A stretch of 64,000 bases of DNA from Notospermus geniculatus (GCA_002633025.1 NMRB01000328.1:5779-69778); one strand, 5' to 3'. Numbered from the stretch's first letter, positions 11,073 through 22,959 are shown. Numbers and translations are program-made. The notes: generated by a model from the sequence alone, not told the origin.

Positions 11073-11825
11073 AATTTTTTTTCTTTGAGTAGTGTAAGAG
11101 GTATCCGGAGATGTTGACAGCTCTGTTGCCTGAAGGCAAATAAAGTGGCGCCCTCCTGGCGTCGTGGGGTCTATCATGTTCTGACCCGTCGTTTGAGGAG
11201 TTTGCTGGGCGTTTGTAATTCTCTCGCTCGTCCCATGGGGGCTTTTTGTTCGTTCACGTCAGCTTTAACTACAATGTGGTAGTGTGACCGCTCACCGGGA
11301 TTTTCGTACACACGGATTTGACACGGGTCTGGAAAAACACGGGTATTTTCAACAGGTGTAACGTTAGCTTATACCCGCACAACAGTAGGGCCGTTCAAGG
11401 CCAATTCAGACTTTGCGTTTTGCGCTTTGCGCATGTCCGTTTCCTATGTGAGTGCGTGGTAGAAAAGGTAATTTTATTTTACCACACATGAACATAGGGA
11501 ACGGACGTCTAGCTTTAGACGACAGGCAAAAATCCACATGCGATCGGTTCCAAACGCTTGCGTGCACACGCTACCCAATGCGGTCCGATGTGGATAAAAT
11601 GAACCACCGATTTTGCTGGTCCCGAATCCACATTCAACCGCATTGGACCACATACGACTAGATTAAAATTGCTCGTCTAAGCGGAAATGACACCGTCGGA
11701 TGTCGCTGAATGATCAACAAGGGTTGTCAGATTGCCTATGCATTGATTGACTATATAAGATATTTCTGACAGAATAATTACAAAATAAATCTTAATATGA
11801 TTTTAATTAAGCTTGACTCTCTGGG

Positions 11826-11960
11826 CCTTTTTACACGGTGCTGGTTCGAGGAAACCTACCTCCACCCTCCTCGGGCGGGTTCGGTTCAGGATGGATTGAT
11901 CGCTTTTACACGGTGCGGGTTACCGAACCCGCCTCGATCTAGTTCGAGGTCGGTTCGTTC
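11826..11960. repeat. Partial MITE-like inverted segment
   Basis: CTTTTTACACGGTGC (11827) and CTTTTACACGGTGCGGGTT (about 11905) are direct, while the CCTCGGGCGGGTTCGG and CCGAACCCGCCTCGA parts are inverted. It looks like a rearranged small element with the TTTACACGGTG end seen in other MITEs. Confidence 0.4.
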
Positions 11961-12175
11961 AAATGCGTGCCACTAGATGGCGTGTATCAACATTTCCAGT
12001 TATCGTAACTAAAAAATATCCCGGAAATAATCACTAAAAATCGATTAACTATGCTTCTAACAACATGAGCAGTGCCTGAGAGATCACTCGCGTGATTTCT
12101 TCACAGGTAACTAAAGGCGCCTCTCCACGTGAGAGTTTTCTCGCTCAAGTTGGCTCTCTTTGGGCAACTCAACAG

Positions 12176-12618
12176 CAATGAGGAACCGGAGTGCCCAAAG
12201 GAGGCGCTGGGCAACAACTCAGTTTCTTCACAGAAGCGCATGCGTTGTGACGTTGAAAACGTCACTGACGTCGCGCATCGTCCTTGACGTTATGTGCGAT
12301 ACGTCATTCAGAATCAATGACGTTGCTTTTCGGTCAGTCATTTACGCTGAAAGAGTCAATTTTATTGATGAAATTCAACATGTTCCCGGTTGAATTTTCG
12401 TTTGAAAACATTCAGGTACGTTGAGTCGGTCCTGTACTTGATGATGAACGTGTAAAATTCGAAATTCAATGGACTACTTCAGGAAAAATTAGGGCTAGAA
12501 GTAGGGTGTAGTTTTAGAAATAAATGGCAAATAACGTTGGCTTGACTTTCGACGTCATAGTTTTAACTGAGTTGTTCGTCAGCGCCACGTCACGGATTAG
12601 TTCCTCCGGTTCCTCATT
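12176..12618. mobile_element. MITE family 2, copy A (full length, 443 bp)
   Basis: The terminal inverted repeats are CAATGAGGAACCGGAG and CTCCGGTTCCTCATTA. It matches copy C (55897-56325) in opposite orientation and copy B (36428-37660, split). Copy A is uninterrupted and supplies the pre-insertion sequence of copy B. A perfect 11-bp stem (AGACCGCCACC / GGTGGCGGTCT) follows at 12620-12650, and a TC microsatellite at 12670-12690. Confidence 0.8.
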
Positions 12619-12650
12619 AAGACCGCCACCACCTCACAAGGTGGCGGTCT

Positions 12651-13960
12651 TCATTGGTTTCACTGGATTTCTCTCTCTCTCTCTCTCTCGGTCTCTCCGT
12701 CCAATCTTTGGTTCGGAAGGATAACCAAAAAAATACGCCACGTATCGCGACGAAACTTTCAGGAGTTGTGGATATGCGTGTTACACGGAAACCTATTGAT
12801 TTTGGGGGTCATCCGCCAACAATGGACTGTTAAATTATATGAAGTTTGTTGTCCTAACGCATTTACCTTTGTCAACAACCCATGACGTCGGGCCTAAGAA
12901 CGCAGTGTCACCACGACGTCGAGCATGACGCTGCAGCGTCACTCGCGGCAGCGGGGTTTTCGCTGACGTCATCTCATCTCGGATCAACTGTGACGCCACG
13001 CACAGCACGTTTCAGGTCCTCTGGCCAATCGGAGATCGAAATGAATTTGACCCAGTGCCATGATGTAGGCCTACCCGTATTTCGCGGAAAATGACACGCA
13101 CATTTGTCTGAAATCAATAACATTTTTATGGTCATGACCCGACCAGTTTACCAATTGTGAAATTTTAGTAGGCCTAACTTTGAAAACAATAACCCCCTGC
13201 TTTTGGCTGCCGCGAAACACGCAATCGCACTGTAAAGCCGTGTACATCTACATGTACATGTAGGCCTACACTACAAATGACGCATGTTCAGTCCCAATAT
13301 CATCAGGTTTTACATCGCCCTAACATATTTACAAAATTCAGTGAATTTTCAAGGGCGGTCTTCAAATTGACTCGCAAGTCAATTTCTAGTTGTTTATGTC
13401 ATTTAAATCAGATTTGAAACTCATTTTAACGCATTACAAAACCTGATATTTGTTTTCTGGTCAATTTTAAATAGGGCTACTTACCAATTTTTCCCAGATT
13501 TTTTCAATCCTAAGGCCGCGTAACCCATTTTGTGCCCCGTGTAACTCGGTTTGTTTCGTATGGTTGAGAAGCTGAGATATCCAGCTTCTTGGGAAAATTA
13601 AAGGCTTTGGCAACAAAATTCCGTGGAAATCATTATATCACCGACAAGGTGGAAAATTGGATTCGTCAATATCGAAGCTCAAGCAAGAAAAATCGCAAAA
13701 CTTCGCCCGATGTTGATGGATTTTGATGCGGTGACGACTGCTTTTCAAGAATCAGGAAGTGCACACAAACTGGGATCTACTGCGCATACTTTTGGGGAAT
13801 CCCCAAGTTTATATTTGAGATTTTGATAGCGAAGTGAGACGTTCTGCGCATAGTGATGACGTCATTTTTTACCCATAGTACAGCGCGCACACTAATTTAT
13901 GCAGAGTTAAGAGGATACAGCAAGTTTCTATGTGACTTTTTAGGAGCTTACCCTTCCGAC
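12651..13960. other. Intergenic, no gene recognised
   Basis: Apart from the TC tract, this is unique-looking sequence with short open frames and no splice-bounded exon that I can support. Confidence 0.4.
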
Positions 13961-14035
13961 TGCTAGAGCGACTGGAAATTTGCAGGATTTGTCGCCTAAT
14001 CTGCGGCAGATTGTTACACCAAGCGACCAGTCACT

Positions 14036-14429
14036 CTAGCGTCCAATGGAAATACCTAGTAAGTCACATTTTTGGAAAAATTAGTTAAGGCCAAATTCGT
14101 ACTTACTATGTATTGTTTCATCATAATAAACAGTTTTTGTTTGCAAAATGTTCGCCAAAGCCTCGGATAGAGAGTGGTGCACTTACTCGGTTTTTCCGTC
14201 TAAGTCATCAGAATTGTGACTTACTACGTTTTTACCTTTGCAAATTCAGCATGAAATCAGAGGTAAAACATAGCAAATTGCATTTAATCCCGTTGTATGA
14301 CATATTTTTAATTACATGTAGGAGTGTTTTCCACAACAAAACTCTTCTAAGTTGTCATTCCACATAAACCCATTTTCCTCGAAAACAACAAAATGTGACA
14401 TGCTAGGTATTTCCATTGGACGCTAGGGT
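14036..14429. mobile_element. MITE-like inverted repeat
   Basis: CTAGCGTCCAATGGAAATAC near 14037 pairs with GTATTTCCATTGGACGCTAG near 14406; both are followed inward by CTAG and TCACATTTT / AAAATGTGACAT. The block just outside (13964-14040) holds its own short inverted pair, CTAGAGCGACTGG / CGACCAGTCACTCTAG. Confidence 0.6.
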
Positions 14430-14549
14430 TGTCCTCTAACAAGTCTATAGGAACGTAATATTTGTTTATTGTCCTCATCAGAAGACTCTGAAAATGTCAA
14501 AATAAACCCGTTTTGACCAACTGTCATTGTTTTTGGAAGCTTGTCAGTG

Positions 14550-15020
14550 TGGTCGCCCGATTAATGTAACGTCGATCAGTGTTCCCCATATTTCTGTGTT
14601 TTTCTTATTGTTTCCCTCCTGACGGATTAAGCGGCAACTAACCCAACAATAACCATTCTAGGCCGCGTCTATTGTTGGGGAACACTGAGCTAGTGCAGGT
14701 GGATCGAAGAAAAGAGTTGAATGACTCTAAACAAGGCCTGTAGGTTGCATACGATTCCGATGCGACGCCACAAGTCGTTTGCGGATGGTTCACTGAAATG
14801 GTCGCAAGTGTGGTCGGCGAGCGACCTCGCACGCGATGGTTGCCTGCGACGTCGTGGTCGCCAGTCCTGTCGGTGGTCGCATGGTTTTGGTCGCAGGTGT
14901 GGACCGTGCTGAAAGTTGATCAAATTCAGACACCTTCGAATGGCCGGTTATCAACTTCCCAACATGGAGAAAAACGCAAGAACATGCTTGTGGCGACGCG
15001 ATATGTATTGTAGATGGCGC
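14550..15020. repeat. Dispersed repeat pieces and GGTCGC-rich stretch
   Basis: CGTCGATCAGTGTTCCCC through CTCCTGACGGATTAAG (14570-14630) recurs almost exactly at 31745-31807. From 14750 to 14910 the words GGTCGC and GCGACC recur many times in both orientations, so the long overlapping open frames on both strands are low-complexity artefacts. Confidence 0.5.
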
Positions 15021-15027
15021 TGCACTT

Positions 15028-15159
15028 AAGGCCACCGGCTACTTGTGCGTTTTACGCTGCGTCATGCGTGAAGTCTTTTGTTATTTTCCGCCGCTCTGCT
15101 TCCAAATAATGGGAAAAACGCATGATGGAGCGTAAAACGCACAAGTGGCCGGTGGCCTT
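15028..15159. mobile_element. Hairpin MITE (132 bp)
   Basis: AAGGCCACCGGCTACTTGTG at the left pairs with CACAAGTGGCCGGTGGCCTT at the right and continues through CGTTTTACGCTGCGTCATGCG, about 40 bp of stem. It abuts the next element at 15160. Confidence 0.8.
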
Positions 15160-15307
15160 TAAGCTGCATTTAACTGACACGCGGAATGCGGATTGCGGAA
15201 CGCGGAAGCGGAAAATGCAATGCATTTCGCATACAACATATCGCTTCCGCCGGGGATTCCGCGTCCCTATACCGCATTCCGGATGTCTGGTAAACGCAGC
15301 TTTAGAC
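15160..15307. mobile_element. MITE family 3, empty copy
   Basis: TTTAAGCTGCATTTAACTGA at the left pairs with the block ending GGTAAACGCAGCTTTAGA at the right; inside, GGAATGCGG and CCGCATTCCGG also pair. The segment GCATACAACATATCGC is the uninterrupted form of the site that carries a nested insertion in the related copy at 52222-52500. Confidence 0.75.
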
Positions 15308-15467
15308 TGGTATGCGGAAGGGATGTTTGCCTTCAGAAAGCCCAGCTTGCGCACGAACAATAAAAGGGAAGAATGGCAGGTAACGACAACACAATGAAAA
15401 AAAAACAGTAAGTAATGTTTGAAATAAAATCCCTTGCTGGGGGAACAGAAAAAACAGTTAGCTTCTT

Positions 15468-15556
15468 AGCGGACTCGAACCCACAACTCTGACAACTTCG
15501 GCAATCGGCAATAAGACGCATCGGCCTGTACCGACAGCGCCAAGCCGGACACGGGA
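15468..15556 (-). tRNA. Weak tRNA-like sequence
   Basis: On the minus strand a B box (GTGGGTTCGAGTCCGC) is clear and an A-box-like TTGGCGCTGTCGGTACAGG lies about 60 nt upstream. The cloverleaf is poor. It may be the head of a degraded SINE. Confidence 0.3.
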
Positions 15557-15869
15557 AACTCCGTTGTTATATTGGTTGTAAATTGTAATAAAGAAACCCA
15601 ATCGCGACTAGACTGGTACCCGGTCCCAACACAGCTCAGACGGAGAAAGGGACCAGTATTGGGCGGCCATACGTGGCAGAAAGCTGCCATGTTATGATGT
15701 CACAGAGGATTCCCCTCAGTACTGAGAAATAGCTTACTTACCTCACATCCCAAAATAGCTAACCAATCAACTGCGACGTTACAAATTCAAATTCAAAAAG
15801 AGCTAGCCAATCAACTGCGTCATTACATCAGGCAATACCGGTCCCTTATCCTAATATGTTGGGACAGGT

Positions 15870-16070
15870 GTAAAGTTTTCCAGTGTTTCCGTGTGTCAGT
15901 GTTCCCCCTATTGTTCTGGAAACACTGGCAGATAGATCGACACGTTTCTCTGTGTGTCCTCCATTGTCGAGTCGCGGCTTATTCCGTCAGACAATAGCAG
16001 GGGAACACTCGCAGATGGAGAACGCTCAAAAACGTTACACCGGGAACCAGTCTAAATCGCGACTCGAGGA
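15870..16070. repeat. Dispersed repeat, related to 42650-42860
   Basis: CAGTGTTTCC..GTGTTCCCC motifs bracket a segment with GAGTCGCGGCTTATTCCGTC, which recurs in reverse at 42740-42770 with flanking GTGTGTC and GTAACGTTTTT words. It is a diverged copy of one repeat. A different piece, 16376-16460 (TGTACACCATTGATGTACAG), recurs in reverse at 31620-31705. Confidence 0.5.
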
Positions 16071-16548
16071 ATGTAAGAATTCAAGCAATGTTATGCGTGG
16101 ATGATTGCGTCGAGGTCGGATTTCATAGGCCTAGAATACAAGATGGCGATTTCGTAGTCAGAGAAGGACACCCGTGTGTATATTTTTTTCGTGTTTTCCT
16201 GCATTAGAACGGATAAAGTCACACGCTTTCACATCTTGAAAGGTAGGTTACTTTCATTACTTTTGATTAGTCGGTCTAATTAGTTATAGCGAACCGTGTG
16301 GTTGACCTGCTAGACCTTTTCAATTGGCCTAGGCCTAACCCTTGTTTGTGCATTCCAACAATAGATACCTTGCCAAAGTCGGCCATTTTTTCCCAGAGGG
16401 TAATAACAAACACTGGACGTAGAGTGAATGTACACCATTGATGTACAGCATGTTTTAAAATCGGCCAAAACATAAAAACTTGCCATGGAAATGTCTCGCA
16501 TAACATACCATCAGTAGTATTATATTAAGGTCTACCGATACATAAGCG

Positions 16549-17188
16549 AAAAGGGGCTGGAGGAAGAACGCTCCCATGTCCAAAGTGTGCATATTTCAGA
16601 AAGTATTGGTCCGATTTGGATAAAATTCGCAGTGGTGATACTTGATAGCAAAAGATTAACACTCACCATGCAGAGAGAACAAAAAACCTAATTATCCTAA
16701 AACAATGCTTTTTTGAACCTCAACAAAAATAGAGACCAAGATACANCAGCCCTGCAGTTATTCAATCCTTTTCTTTCAGCTAAATTAGTTTCTCCTTAAT
16801 TGTCCAGCGGCCACCCGGGGGGCTTGGTCGCTATTCTTTCCTTAATTGCTTGTTTGTCCTGTCTACACAGGTATGTAGTTCTGCATTCGGGTTTCAGCTC
16901 AGTCTTTTCTAGAGTTTCAGATTGTAAAGTTCCACTTGAAAAAGACCCCGGTTGGGGTCGAAAATTCGTGAATTCTGGAGATTGACCTCTTGTTTTATAT
17001 CATTTTGTGTGTCAATTTTGTGCTATTCTGTATCTTGGTCTCTATTTTTGTTGAGGTTCAAAAAAGCATGGTGATTGTTAATCTTTCATATTCAAGTATC
17101 ACCATTGCGAATTTTATACAAATCGGACCAATATTTTCGGAAATATGCACACTTTGGACATGGGAGCGTTCTTCCTCCAGCCCCTTTT
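16549..17188. mobile_element. Foldback, AGGGGCTGGARG-ended family
   Basis: AAAAGGGGCTGGAGGAAGAA at 16550 is matched in reverse by TTCTTCCTCCAGCCCCTTTT at 17169-17188. The arms run about 190 bp (to the N at 16746 and from 17037) and include AATATGCACACTTTGGACAT and TCTCTATTTTTGTTGAGG. The arms diverge by scattered substitutions. The unique centre has no gene. It shares its ends with 19845-21738. Confidence 0.8.
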
Positions 17189-17431
17189 GGGATCATGGAA
17201 ATCAATGCTACATAAATCGAGGATATTGGGAAATATCATGGTTTTCTTGCCTTTCTATGATGAATTTACCTCTTATCTGTCGATTCATGTAAAAAGTAAC
17301 ATGATATTAAGTACAGTTTCACTAATTAACGAAGGTTAATTAATACCCTTTATTTTTCACTAGATTTGACGCCATTTGCATGCAATTAGGTTTGAGAGGC
17401 CAGTCTTTGGACACAAGGTGTATCAAAGTTG

Positions 17432-17585
17432 CCCCGAGGGCTGCACAGAGGGATTTCTCAAAATTCATCCCCTGCTAGCTTTAATCGGCTAATTAGTTGC
17501 CCAAAATGGTGAAAAAATGATTTTTTGTGATATCTTTGCGGAAAATCATTTATTTGAAAAATCCCTCTGTACAGCCCTCCGTGTT
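17432..17585. mobile_element. Small MITE-like inverted repeat
   Basis: GAGGGCTGCACAGAGGGATT pairs with AATCCCTCTGTACAGCCCTC across about 150 bp of AT-rich loop. The rest of 17590-17960 shows nothing recognisable. Confidence 0.6.
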
Positions 17586-18543
17586 GATGAAAGTTTTCCG
17601 ATGCAAAAAGAATTTTCGAAATATCTCACAAGGTGTAGAAATGAGAGCAGTTTTAGTGAAGACACCCTCTGACAATACATGACATGAGTAGTATTCATAT
17701 GTAAATAACTCACGTAGGGCACGCTCCTGACCCTTTCTGATCATAAGCTATTGAAAAATTTATTGAAGCTCGGGGAACCTCTTCCCCCAATATGTTTTTG
17801 AATCCATGTAGGTTTCCTGCATGCGATGAGGTAAGAAATGTCATTGAATGAATTTAGGAACAACCTATAATCCGGGAAACCGCAGACTGGACATGCGGGT
17901 TGTTATATTCATCCAACCGTACTAACCACAAAGTCGCCGAGTCACTCACATTGCGTGGACCTTAAAGCTGAACTAGATTCATTACACCACCGCGCAAGTT
18001 GACAAAAAAATACCTGCCACGCCACAGCGCGGCAGGTAGGTGAAATACAAACGCCCTAGTCGGTGTTCAAACACCATCTCCAAACCCGATATTCCCCCGA
18101 CCTAGACTAGATGGCGCTGTCATTCAACCGCGAGCAGCCGAAGGGCGAGGATCTCCGCATACAATAATGGCAACTGCACATGTCAGTACAATGAATGGTC
18201 AACAATACATACAGGCCTAGGCCTACGTGGCCATGCAATGTCAGTAAACAAAAAGCATGCAGCCATCCCACCCCCCACCCCCCACCCCAAAAACCGTCAA
18301 AAATCGAACGAAGTCGTAAAACGGGAAATTATCAAACCTACCCTAACAAATTCAGAGGGACATATGGCGAAAAATTCCAGTAAAATCCATTTTCCAATGC
18401 TGCTTTGACCGGCACACACAACGCCCTTTCGCCATCTTGGTTTCTTTCCTACGTGGATAAGCAGCAAGCTTTCCCGGCATGCAATGCAATTCCCAGATCT
18501 CCATGTAGGCCTTTATTCTCAGGCAAATTCTGCAAAACAGAAG

Positions 18544-18640
18544 TGGCCGGATAGCGCAGTCGGTTAGGGCGTCTGGCTATTTCTTCTACAGTAACGCTAA
18601 TCCGGCGGGCGGGGCGCAGGTTCGAGACCAGGTCGGGACT
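18544..18640 (+). tRNA. tRNA-like unit, left arm
   Basis: GGCCGGATAGCGCAGTCGGT starts a tRNA-like sequence with the A box TAGCGCAGTCGGTTAG and B box GCAGGTTCGAGACC. The spacing between boxes is longer than in a normal tRNA, with extra bases where an anticodon-loop intron would sit. It points toward the element centre. Confidence 0.5.
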
Positions 18641-18976
18641 CTTCTTTCTCATGAAAACTATTTTTACAGTTCCACTTCTTTTACGATTTATTTTTTTATA
18701 GCCCTTATGAAGTGTACCTTGTGAAACAGAAAAAAGTTCTGAATAGGGACATTTTGACAAACTTTTTACGATATGGATAAATAAAGTGTTATCACCTTTT
18801 ATGATCTCCATCCAGTCAACCTCAGTAATAGGGTGTAGGCTGAACCCAGGAAAATGTTTTCCATAAGCGCACTCTTCATGAAGAGTGCACTTATGTAAAA
18901 CATTTTCCTGGGTTACCCTGTATATAGACTTGGGAGAAAACAAAAAATAAATGCAGAAAGTTGGTAAAAAAAGTCT

Positions 18977-19065
18977 AGCCGACCGTGGTCTCGAACCTGC
19001 GCCCGCCGGATTGGCGTACAGTAGAAGAAGTAGCCAGACGCCCTAACCGACTGCGCTATCCGGCC
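18977..19065 (-). tRNA. tRNA-like unit, right arm
   Basis: Mirror of 18544-18640. The acceptor-like ends GCCGG and TCGGC pair; CTGGC and GCCAA can form an anticodon stem around a 17-nt loop; a T7 run lies just downstream. It is better preserved than the left copy. Confidence 0.5.
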
Positions 19066-19844
19066 ACTTCTGTCGAGCAGAATGTGCCTGTGAATAAAGG
19101 CCTGCATGGAGATCTGGGAATTACATTGCATGCCGGGATAGCATGCTGCTTATCCACGTAGGAAAGAAACCAAGATGGCGAAAGGGCGTTGTGTGTGCCG
19201 GTCGAAGCAGCATTGGAAAAATGGATTTACTGGAATTTTTCGGCATATGGCCCTCTGAATTTGTTAGGGTAGGTTTGATAATTTCCCGTTTTACGACTTC
19301 GTTCGATTTTTGAGGGTTTTTGGGGGGTTAGGATGGCTGCATGCTCTTTGTTTACCGAGATTGCATGGCCACGTAGGCCTAGGCCTGTATGTATTGTTGA
19401 CCATTCATTGTACTGACATGTGCAGTTGCCATTATTGTATGCGGAGATCCTCGCCCTTCGGCTGCTCGCGGTTGAATGACAGCGCCATCTAGTCTAGGTC
19501 GGGAGAATATCGGGTTTGGAGATGGTGTTTGAACACCGACTAGGGCGTTTGTATTTCACCTACCTGCCGCGCTGTGGCGTGGCAGGTATTTTTTTGTCAA
19601 CTTGCGCGGTGGTGTAATGAATCTAGTTCAGCTTTAATATGGACTGAGCCTTGGCTTACTTTCGGCAAAATAGTAATTCAGAAAAGAAAAAACAGCCTTT
19701 TATTGCTTAACCAACCTTGGGTCCAGGTTTATGAATCATCATGTTTCACATTTTGGGATAGGAACCTGGAAACCTGGAGCTGAGGTTTATCCTAAACAAG
19801 GAATGATAAAAGTCTTTTAATATTTTTTGTGTGAAATATCTTCA

Positions 19845-21738
19845 CAAAGGGGCTGGAAGGATAAGAGACCAACTTACGGATCGTGCACATTGAGCAAACC
19901 GTGAGAGATATTTCTTTGAAACATGGCACACATATACCTTGGACCAAAACATAATCAATGATGACAAACTTTGAGATGCAGCTGTTGTGTAACACCTAGC
20001 AACCACCATAGCAACCTATTGTTTTCTGGTTTTAAAGGGTTTTCTTGCCCCAAATGGGGTCAAACATCATTCAGCATGGTTGTCTGTTGCAGCATAGCTT
20101 TGATTAAAATCCCACTGCATCATAATAACATAATATGATTGCATAATTGGGTTTACTGTTGTCACCACAGCGACCTATTGTTTTCTGGTTTTAAGGCATT
20201 TCCCCTCTTAGAAAAAGGTAAAATACCATTTAACATGATTGTCTGTTGCAGCATAGATAAGATGAATGCATTGCATCATTATTACATAATCTGATTGCAT
20301 AATTATCTGTTGTCACCACCAGCAACCTACGGTATTGTTTTCTGGTAAGGGGTTCCCCTCTAAGAAAGAGGTAAAACACCATTTAACATGATTGTCTGTT
20401 GCAGCATAGATATAGATGAATCCCACTGCATCATTATTACATAATCTGATTGCATATCTGTTGTCACCACCAGCAACCTATTGTTTTCTGGTTTTAAGGG
20501 GTTCCCCTCTGAGAAAGGGGTCAAACATCATTTAACATGATTGTCTGTTGCAGCACAGATAAAGATGAATCCCACTGCATCATTATAAACATAATCTGGT
20601 TGCATAATTATCTGTTGTCGCCACCAGCAGCCTATTGTTTTCTGGTTTTAAGGGGTTCCCCTCTGAGAAAGGGGTAAAACATCATATTTAACATGAATGT
20701 CTGTTTCTGGATGATACATCCTGCAGTGAATGATCTGTCATGTCTGTCCGCGGACAACTTGAACAATTCATTCCCTGGGAAAAGCCATCCCAAAACATGC
20801 CTGTCTTGTGCTGAGAAAAGTTGAAAATGATGAACCTTAGGGATGAAGTATCCTCTGGGATGAAATGGCTTGCATGGGGACAAAACGAAAAGGACAAATC
20901 ATGCATTGGAAATGCTGTACTACCACTGCAATGCAAGTAATTCTGGTTGATGATAGGTAGGCTGCTTTAGTAAATCTCACCGAACCCGTGATATGCTTGG
21001 CGTTTAAGTGTCTTGCCTTGTTAATTTATATGTGAAACGAGAGATTCTGTATCTTTGTTCTAAAGGAAATCAGAAACAGAATGAAAAACAGAACATAATC
21101 TTTCAAAAGGGGGGTACATAATTATGCAACTGCATTATGTAACAATGATGCAGTGGGATTTATCTAGTCTACATGTATGCTGCAAAAGACAACCATGTTG
21201 AATGATGTTTGACGCCTCATTGGGAGGGGATCCTGTTAAAACCTCAAAAAACTAGGATGCTGTGGTGACAACAGATAATTATGCAATCAGATTATGTAAT
21301 AATGATGCAATGCGATTCATCTTTATCTATGCTGCAACAGACAATCATGTTAAATGTTATTTTACCTGTTTCTAAGAGGGGAAATGCCTTAAAACCAGAA
21401 AACAATAGGTCGCTGTGGTGACAACAGTAAACACGATTATGCAATCATATTATGTAATAATGATGCAGTGGGATTTTAATCACAGCTATGCTGCAACGGA
21501 CAACCATGATGAATGATGTTTGACCCCTTTTGGGGCAAGAAAACCCTTTAAAACCAGAAAACAATAGGTTGCTATGGTGGTTGCTAGGTGTTACATAACA
21601 GTTGCATCTCAAAGTTTGTCATCATTGATTATGTTTTGGTCCAAGGTATATGTGTGCCAAGTTTCAAAGAAATATCTCTTACGGTTTGCTCATAGTGCAC
21701 GATCCGTAAGTTGGTTTCTTACCCTTCCAGCCCCTTTC
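19845..21738. mobile_element. 1.9-kb foldback with tandem units in the arms
   Basis: CAAAGGGGCTGGAAGG at the left and CCTTCCAGCCCCTTT at the right are the ends; the adjacent arms pair through CACATATACCTTGGACC and GTTACACAACAGC-type sequence. Each arm then holds tandem units of about 155 bp beginning CAACCTATTGTTTTCTGG: five on the left (near 20014, 20173, 20327, 20476, 20630), about three in reverse on the right (21110-21570). The centre 20700-21100 is unique and non-coding. Confidence 0.8.
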
Positions 21739-21764
21739 AGCCTGGGCACATTGCATCACATTAA

Positions 21765-21870
21765 GAAAATGGTGCCCGTCATGGAGGGGGACATACCGAA
21801 ATGTCACCCCGAGATGTTTTCGAGGGGTGACATTTCGGTATGTCCCCCGACATGTAAGGGCACCATTTTC
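21765..21870. mobile_element. Hairpin MITE (about 106 bp)
   Basis: AAAATGGTGCCC at the left pairs with GGGCACCATTTT at the right, and GGGGGACATACCGAAATGTC pairs with GACATTTCGGTATGTCCCCC around a GAGATGTTTTC loop. Confidence 0.85.
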
Positions 21871-22199
21871 TATATCGGACGAAAATAATACATAGGCCTA
21901 GGCCCTAACCGAGATTTGGGCCTACCTGACACAAAAAAAAAGAACTGAACTGAACCGAGCGAGATCAACCATTTCGTCAGCGGCGCTCTGCACACACGAC
22001 ACACACGGACTGCGGCGGGGCGCTACGTCATCATGACGTCCCGTAGGCCAACAGACTTGCGAATGCGGCGCGATCACGCTCACTCACTCGTTCATCTTTT
22101 GCTCGTATTTCATTTCTTGGTAGTCACAGGAATTCCATACATCTGCGGAAATTTAGCCTATTGTATTTTTCTTCGGCTGAATTCATCATGTTCATCGCG

Positions 22200-22440
22200 C
22201 TGGCAGTGGGCCATGTTGGCCGACTTCGATTGCGATTCGACACCTTACTCGTAATGCGCGTGCTCACCCGGGTTCGGAATCGAATTCCAAAATTAGAGTT
22301 GTTTTTGTCAGTTGTCATTCCCATTTCCAATGCGGCCGTTCACACCAATTTTTAGCGGCCGATTCAAATTTACAAAAATCAGCTTATCTATCTGTTGATG
22401 GGGTAAATGAAATGATGTTATTTCATCTTTGATAAAAATA
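22200..22440. repeat. Dispersed repeat, inverted relative at 46120-46320
   Basis: CACCCGGGTTCGGAATCGAATTCC and the later words GTTGTTTTTGTCAGTT and CCAATGCGGCCGTTCAC match 46130-46320 in reverse complement with moderate divergence. It is unbounded by clear TIRs here. 21874-22200 and 22440-22960 show no gene. Confidence 0.6.
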
Positions 22441-22959
22441 ATTATCAAAAATCTTCTAGGTCGGCACTTCATCAAACAAGGATTATTAGACCCAAGCAGT
22501 ACACTCTCCTCGCCAAGGCCTAACTGTCCCAGTGTTTTAGCTCAGGAAGCGGCTAGCCTACTGTCTGGCAAAATTCTTCAGCAAGGTTACAACCGGTATT
22601 TTTTTAAAAAGTAACATGCTAATCACCGAGAAAATGATGCTGTGGACCTTGTATAGAAGTAGGCCTAGTCTACTGGACATTAAAAAAGGACAACACAAAC
22701 AAGTCAGTAAATATCAAATCATTCCTCTCAATTTATTACCGGTAAACCCAGCTCAACAACTTGAACAAATTTCTTAGAAAAAAGTATTGTTTGAAATATA
22801 GTATAATACATATCAGTCACCCATTCCAATCCAAGCACAGACATGGTTCTGAATGCCAGCACATCAACCATTACAGTAGGCCATCAACAACATTCTACAC
22901 ATGGCCAGTAATGCCATTGGCTATGCCATTTACTAGGGATTGATCACAATCAACATCAC

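Larger units (their letters stand above)
10624..11272. mobile_element. Foldback element with a tRNA-like unit in each arm
   Basis: The ends are TTAA-AGCTGACGTGAACGAAC at 10625 and its complement at 11252-11272, with TTAA on both sides. The arms match for about 140 bp (10625-10760 against 11142-11272), including CGCCCTCCTGG and AACATGATA. Further in, each arm holds a tRNA-like sequence with A and B boxes and a T8 run just downstream. No transposase. TTAA target duplications are typical of the piggyBac superfamily, so cross-mobilisation by such an enzyme is an inference. Confidence 0.75.
17961..19638. mobile_element. 1.68-kb foldback with tRNA-like units in both arms
   Basis: The ends read TTAA-AGCTGAACTAGATTC and GAATCTAGTTCAGCT-TTAA. 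The arms (17961 to about 18640, about 18970 to 19638) are nearly identical for roughly 650 bp, with only small substitutions and indels, which points to recent origin or gene conversion between the arms. The centre holds a further palindrome (18842-18915, AACCCAGGAAAATGTTTT and its complement around CTCTTCATGAAGAG). It shares TTAA-AGCTGA ends with 10624-11272. No protein is encoded. Confidence 0.85.

Noticed and set aside
14638-15035. Coding exon from long overlapping ORFs on both strands
   Set aside because: They are produced by a GGTCGC/GCGACC-rich stretch that opens frames on both strands; no conservation or splice evidence.
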